From JBBQWT01 sp038210375 (GTDB lineage Bacteria > Acidobacteriota > Terriglobia > Terriglobales > Acidobacteriaceae), in assembly GCA_038210375.1 (NCBI GenBank), contig JBBQWT010000011.1, positions 1-64,000 on the forward strand: a stretch of 64,000 bases of DNA. Direction: 5' to 3'. The translations under genes were made by a program, and so were the position numbers. Below the pieces are notes generated by a model. That model worked only from the letters and a program-made list of their open reading frames with translations. It made no database searches and was not told the DNA's origin. Below are positions 60,613 to 64,000 of this stretch, one piece after another. Position 1 is the stretch's first letter, and the number at the start of each line of letters is the position of its first letter.

Positions 60613-61203
60613 ATGCGCGTCATAGGCGGAACATATCGCAGCCGCAGGTTAATCGCCCCACCCGGGTTGGATACGCGGCCCACCTCCGACCGCCTGCGCG
60701 AGACCTTATTCAATGTATTGGGCAACGCAGTCGCGGGATCGGTGTGGCTCGACCTTTATGCGGGCTCGGGAGCAATTGGAATCGAAGCGCTCAGCCGGGG
60801 GGCGCGGCAGGTTTACTTCGTGGAAGCTGTGGAGGCGGCGGTGAAAGTCATCCGCCAGAACCTGCTGACCCTCGACATCACCACCGGCCACGAGCTGGTT
60901 TGGGGCGAAGCACTGCGCGTGATGAGGCACTTCGAATCCGGGAAGGTGGTCTGCCAGTTTTGTTTCGTGGACCCTCCGTATCGCCTGAACAAGGAATACG
61001 GAGCAGCGCTTAACTATTTGTCGGGGTCGAGCGTGCTGGATGCGGCCAGCATGGTGATTGCGGAACACACCAGGCATTTTGATCCGGGCGAAGTGTTTGG
61101 CCGGCTGCGGAGACTCCGAAAACTGAAGCAGGGAGATTCGGTGCTGAGTTTTTACCAGCTGGCGGCCGCGGAAGAAAGCGCAGAAGGAACAATCGCCACC
61201 TAG
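60613..61203 (+). CDS. rsmD: 16S rRNA (guanine(966)-N(2))-methyltransferase
   Basis: 196 residues, normal length. MRVIGGTYRSRRLIAPPG, then TRPTSDRLRETLFNVLG, SAM motif LDLYAGSGAIGIEALSRGA, VEAVEAAVKVI and the catalytic FVDPPY. Methylates G966 in the 30S small subunit. Its stop shares the palindrome CTAG with the stop of the opposing selD (4-bp overlap). Confidence 0.96.
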   Translation: MRVIGGTYRSRRLIAPPGLDTRPTSDRLRETLFNVLGNAVAGSVWLDLYAGSGAIGIEALSRGARQVYFVEAVEAAVKVIRQNLLTLDITTGHELVWGEALRVMRHFESGKVVCQFCFVDPPYRLNKEYGAALNYLSGSSVLDAASMVIAEHTRHFDPGEVFGRLRRLRKLKQGDSVLSFYQLAAAEESAEGTIAT

Positions 61204-62264
61204 TGCACGATGATGAGCGGCTGCTGCGCGGGTACGACGACGCCGATCATGGCCGCGGGAACTTCGGCGGCGTGGAGCGCGTTCAGCAGGCCGGCAGCGC
61301 CGCTGGCGGCGACCGCGATCAGCAGGCCTCCCGCGGTTTGCGGATCGAATAACAGGGTCTTGATGTCCTCTGAGGCGGCGGCGCCCGCGGCGCCGTCGCT
61401 GTACGCCACATCTCCCTCGGCGAATTCGCGATTGCTTTGCAGCCCCCCGGGGAGCCAGCCGTGGCGAACACAATCGAGCGCCCCGGGCAGCAGCGGAATC
61501 CGCGCGGCATCGATGCGCAGGCCCACCTTGCTGGCCAGCGCCATTTCGCGGGCGTGCCCGATAAGGCCAAAGCCGGTCACATCAGTGACCGCGTGCACCG
61601 CGGAATCGTCGCCGCACAGAACTTCGGCGGCAGCGCGATTCAGCGTGGTCATGCTGCGCACCCCGGCCGCCACCCAATCGTGCTGGGCCTGGTTGCGCTT
61701 GATTGCGGTGGAAATTACCCCGGTGCCGAGCGGCTTGGTCAGCAGCAGCACGTCCCCCGGCTGGGCGCCGCCGTTGGTGAAAACATGATCGGGATGGATG
61801 GCGCCGGTGACCGCGTAGCCAAACTTGATTTCAGGGTCGCGAATGCTGTGCCCGCCGATGACGGTGCATTCCGCTTCCATCATCTTGGAAATGCCCCCAG
61901 CCAGAATGCGTTCCAGAATATCGAGATCCCCGCCGTCGGGAAAACAAACCAGCGCCAGCGAGCTCATGGGCTTGCCGCCCATGGCGTATATGTCGCTGAG
62001 CGCGTTGCTGGCCGCGATCTGGCCGAAGGTGAACGGGTCATCGACGATGGGAGTAAAAAAGTCGACGGTCTGCACCAGCGCCAGGTCAGCCGAAATTTTA
62101 TACACTCCGGCGTCGTCGGCGTGATCAAAGCCGACCAGCACATTCTCGTCATGTTGCCGGGCTAATTTCCCAAGCACCGCGTCCAGCACCGCCGGACCCA
62201 GCTTGGAAGCTCAACCCGCGGCTTTCACCATCTCCGTCAGCCGGGTGGTTTTGGGTTTTTCCAT
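61200..62264 (-). CDS. selD: Selenide, water dikinase (selenophosphate synthetase), likely selenocysteine-containing
   Basis: Makes selenophosphate from selenide and ATP. Normal gene callers would begin at a GTG (62189), giving 329 residues without the usual N-terminus. The frame continues upstream only if the TGA at 62213-62211 is read: RLTEMVKAAG-U-ASKLGPAVLDAVLG, exactly the SelD active-site loop with Sec in place of Cys, and an ATG at 62264 gives 354 residues. The remaining motifs (DHADDAGVYKI, ASNALSDIYAMGGKP, GGHSIRDPEIKFGYAVTG, TDVTGFGLIGHA) are complete. Possible SECIS hairpin: CCAAGC (62206-62201) with GCTGG (62187-62183). Sec reading is inferred; selA, selB and selC are outside the window. 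Confidence 0.88.
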
Positions 62265-62280
62265 AAAAATTGTTCGGCGC

Positions 62281-62303
62281 GGCAGCGGCGCCATGCCGCT
62301 GCC
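62281..62303. repeat. Perfect 9-bp inverted repeat between the DnaC-like gene and selD
   Basis: GGCAGCGGC (62281-62289) and GCCGCTGCC (62295-62303) with a 5-base loop, starting 1 bp after the DnaC-like stop codon and lying just before the selD ATG at 62264. A weak T-run (AATTTTTATG) follows on the minus strand, so it may be a partial terminator or mask selD translation. Confidence 0.5.
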
Positions 62304-62304
62304 T

Positions 62305-63081
62305 CTAGGCGTTTACGGTCTTGCGAAAATCCTGGCCTTCCATTTCCACGATGCGGCACATCTCATGCAAGCGTGAGCGCATGCGCTCGCCCACGCGATC
62401 GCCCAAGGTATCGCCGCGCGCTGCCTGCGCCGCTCTCTTCTTGTCCCCGGAAAGCTGGCTGACGCTGCCGTCGTCAGAGCCCGCGGGCCCGTTGGGGAAG
62501 TTGGTGGTGATGATAGTGGTGCGCTTGTCGTTATAGCGGGTGTTCAGGATCAGGCTGACCGCGTCCCACACCCACTCGGTGGGCTTGGCGGCGCCCAACT
62601 CGTCGAGCAATAAAACTTCGGCGTCGAACACCGGGCGCAGGACTTCAAGCTCCGTCGTCTGCACCGACGGGTTGTAGGAATTCTGGATCTCCTTCAGCAA
62701 CTCACGGTAGTCGTAGAACACGCACTGGATTCCCTTGGCCAGGATCAACTGCTTGATGATGCCGATGGAAAGATGGGTCTTGCCGATGCCGGCGGGGCCG
62801 ATGAATAGAAGTCCGGTTTCGTCCACGGGATACTTCTCGATAAACCGGTCGGCGATAAAACGCGCCCGCGCCAAGCTGTTTTCCACCTCGCCCTTGAACT
62901 CGGTCTGATAGTTGGAGATCGTGCAATGCTCATATCGCCTGGGGATGCGGGCTTGCGCCAGCAACTGGTCGTAGCGCCGGCAATCGCAGCGCGCCACTCG
63001 CGACGCCCGCGACGAGCTGTCACTCACCGGCTTCCAGCCAGTGTCTTCGCAGATGGGGCAATTGATCTTGGCGGGCTTCAT
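62305..63081 (-). CDS. DnaC/IstB-like AAA+ ATPase with N-terminal zinc finger
   Basis: 258 residues. An N-terminal Cys cluster (CPICEDTGWKPV ... RCDCRR) is followed by the ATPase domain: Walker A GPAGIGKTHL, Walker B VLLLDELGA, and sensor TTIITTNFP; the C-terminal part with GERMRSRLHEM resembles DnaC and DnaI. Loads the replicative helicase in some bacteria; the same fold is found in IstB, but no IS21 transposase is adjacent. So a replication role is more likely. Followed by selD after 40 bp. Confidence 0.88.
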   Translation of the reverse strand: MKPAKINCPICEDTGWKPVSDSSSRASRVARCDCRRYDQLLAQARIPRRYEHCTISNYQTEFKGEVENSLARARFIADRFIEKYPVDETGLLFIGPAGIGKTHLSIGIIKQLILAKGIQCVFYDYRELLKEIQNSYNPSVQTTELEVLRPVFDAEVLLLDELGAAKPTEWVWDAVSLILNTRYNDKRTTIITTNFPNGPAGSDDGSVSQLSGDKKRAAQAARGDTLGDRVGERMRSRLHEMCRIVEMEGQDFRKTVNA

Positions 63082-63193
63082 TTGGACCCTATTAGATTAG
63101 ACCAAGATTCCCATCCGTGACAGGTCGCGATCGGCCGCTATGCCATAATGGCGGCTGCTTCCTATTGCGTTCCCGAACATCCAATCAAGCACG

Positions 63194-64000
63194 ATGACTC
63201 AGCTTCCCGCGGACAATAAATCGTTCTTCTTCGATCGTTTTGGCATGACCAAAAACGATCTTGAGCAATACCTCGCGGCCGCGCTTTGCGCCGGAGGCGA
63301 CTTTGCCGACCTCTATTTCGAATACCAGACTTCGACTTCGCTTAGCGTGGATGAATCCCTGGTCAAAGCCGCCAGCCAGGGGATTTCGGCGGGCTGCGGG
63401 ATCCGCGTGATTTCCGGAGAGCGCACCGGCTATGCCTATACCGACGATCTGGCGCGTGACAAAATTCTTCGCGCCGCCCGCACCGCCGCACTGATCGCCA
63501 GCGGTCCCGCCAAGCAAACCGTGGCGGGTTTCAAAGAACCCAAGCTGCGCAGCTTGTACCCGGTCGCCTCGAACCTTGATGACGGGGTGGCGGCCAAGCT
63601 TGAGCTGATGATGCGGGCCGATCGCGCCGCCCGCGCTTATGATCCGCGCATCCATCAGGTGCGAGTGGGCTACGGGGACGAGCTTCGCCAGATCATGGTG
63701 GTGGCCTCTGACGGCACCTTGGCCACCGATTCGCAGCCCATGGCGCGCATGAACGTGCTGTGCCTGGCCAAAGATGGCGAGAACAATTCCCGCGGCACAT
63801 CGGGCGGTGGAGGGCGCGTGGGCCTTGAGCACTTCATCAACGATGCCACTCCCGAATATTTTGCCGGAGAAGCGGCGCGGCAAGCGATCATCCAACTGGA
63901 AGCCCGCGAGGCGCCCGCCGGAGAGATGGAAGTGGTGCTGGGCCCGGGCTGGCCGGGAATCCTGCTGCATGAAGCCATTGGGCATGGATTGGAAGCGGAT
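63194..64000 (+). CDS. tldD: TldD-type metalloprotease, N-terminal part (3' cut by window)
   Basis: 269 codons open to the last base, with no stop; not the complete gene (family about 460-480 residues). N-terminal MTQLPADNKSFFFDRFGMTKNDLEQYL, then the substrate domain SVDESLVKAASQGISAGCGIRV, GYAYTDDL and RGTSGGGGRVG. The zinc motif HEAIGHGLEAD lies at the very end of the window. Works with PmbA/TldE to degrade unfolded or modified peptides. ATG at 63194; preceded by a gap to the divergent DnaC-like gene. Confidence 0.94.
   Translation, partial: MTQLPADNKSFFFDRFGMTKNDLEQYLAAALCAGGDFADLYFEYQTSTSLSVDESLVKAASQGISAGCGIRVISGERTGYAYTDDLARDKILRAARTAALIASGPAKQTVAGFKEPKLRSLYPVASNLDDGVAAKLELMMRADRAARAYDPRIHQVRVGYGDELRQIMVVASDGTLATDSQPMARMNVLCLAKDGENNSRGTSGGGGRVGLEHFINDATPEYFAGEAARQAIIQLEAREAPAGEMEVVLGPGWPGILLHEAIGHGLEAD

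Noticed and set aside
62150..62189. The 329-residue selD reading that starts at the GTG at 62189.
   Set aside because: It lacks the conserved N-terminal loop of SelD, which is present upstream in frame through a TGA; the longer reading fits the family better.
62305..63081. DnaC-like ATPase read as IstB of an IS21 element.
   Set aside because: No IstA transposase, no terminal repeats and a normal chromosomal neighbourhood; the N-terminal zinc finger favours a replication or DnaC-type role.
1..64000. CRISPR arrays, tRNA or rRNA genes, prophage or insertion sequences.
   Set aside because: No regularly spaced repeats, no cloverleaf-like or rRNA-like segments and no transposase, integrase or capsid motifs were seen on either strand.

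Overview
The window looks like a chromosomal segment of an Acidobacteriota bacterium of the Terriglobia/Koribacter type. This is inferred from gene content and GC-rich coding, not from a marker phylogeny. Supporting traits are a PEGA-domain Ser/Thr kinase, TPR and carboxypeptidase-regulatory secreted proteins, a six-domain S1 with a long N-terminal tail, FmdB-type zinc ribbons, and short GTCATTCTGACG-ended repeats between genes. There are no prophage, insertion sequence, CRISPR, rRNA or tRNA signals. Genes are densely packed, most of them on the minus strand, and both window ends cut through genes (ispF on the left, tldD on the right).

Layout. 1-9.6 kb: ispF end, a receiver-domain protein with a very long disordered tail, bamD, rpe, plsC, folC, and an FHA-GAF-adenylate cyclase. 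9.6-12.1 kb: a Ser/Thr kinase with PEGA repeats directly upstream of the cyclase. 12.3-17.4 kb: an NTF2-like secreted protein, rsmI, an FmdB zinc ribbon, and a three-gene split DsbD system (ccdA, tlpA-like, DsbD-N-like). 17.4-24.5 kb: FAH-family hydrolase, FN3 lipoprotein, hslU and hslV (separated by an inverted molybdopterin-domain gene), amidohydrolase and RidA. 24.7-33.2 kb: conserved hypothetical, HU, rpsA, three small minus-strand genes including a LysW-like zinc ribbon, an M28 peptidase, a rhomboid protease, an M50-like membrane protein and a catalase pseudogene. 33.2-41 kb: a membrane GAF-GGDEF-HD-GYP protein, a secreted beta-helix protein and gltX. 41-46 kb: a foldback repeat, clpB, hsp20 with a clear sigma-70 type promoter, and a dienelactone-hydrolase-like protein. 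46-53.8 kb: rRNA methyltransferase, TPR protein, coiled-coil zinc ribbon, S9 peptidase, MBL hydrolase, dusB and rpmE. 53.9-64 kb: a large unrecognised protein with a PD-(D/E)XK-like C-terminus, a UvrC-like nuclease lacking the C-terminal half, a deoxynucleoside kinase, an M50-CBS protease, rsmD, selD, a DnaC-like ATPase and tldD.

The observation I trust most is that selD continues upstream through an in-frame TGA at 62211-62213, where the conserved active-site Cys of SelD should be. The gene therefore appears to encode a selenocysteine-containing selenophosphate synthetase, and a naive gene call would drop its first 25 residues. Other points of interest are a family of about 270-300 bp foldback elements, a frameshifted KatE-type catalase remnant, a putative new PD-(D/E)XK nuclease family, a four-copy short linear motif in the receiver protein's disordered tail, and a LysW-like carrier-type protein with an altered C-terminus. 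I did not find a convincing multi-gene defence or mobile system.
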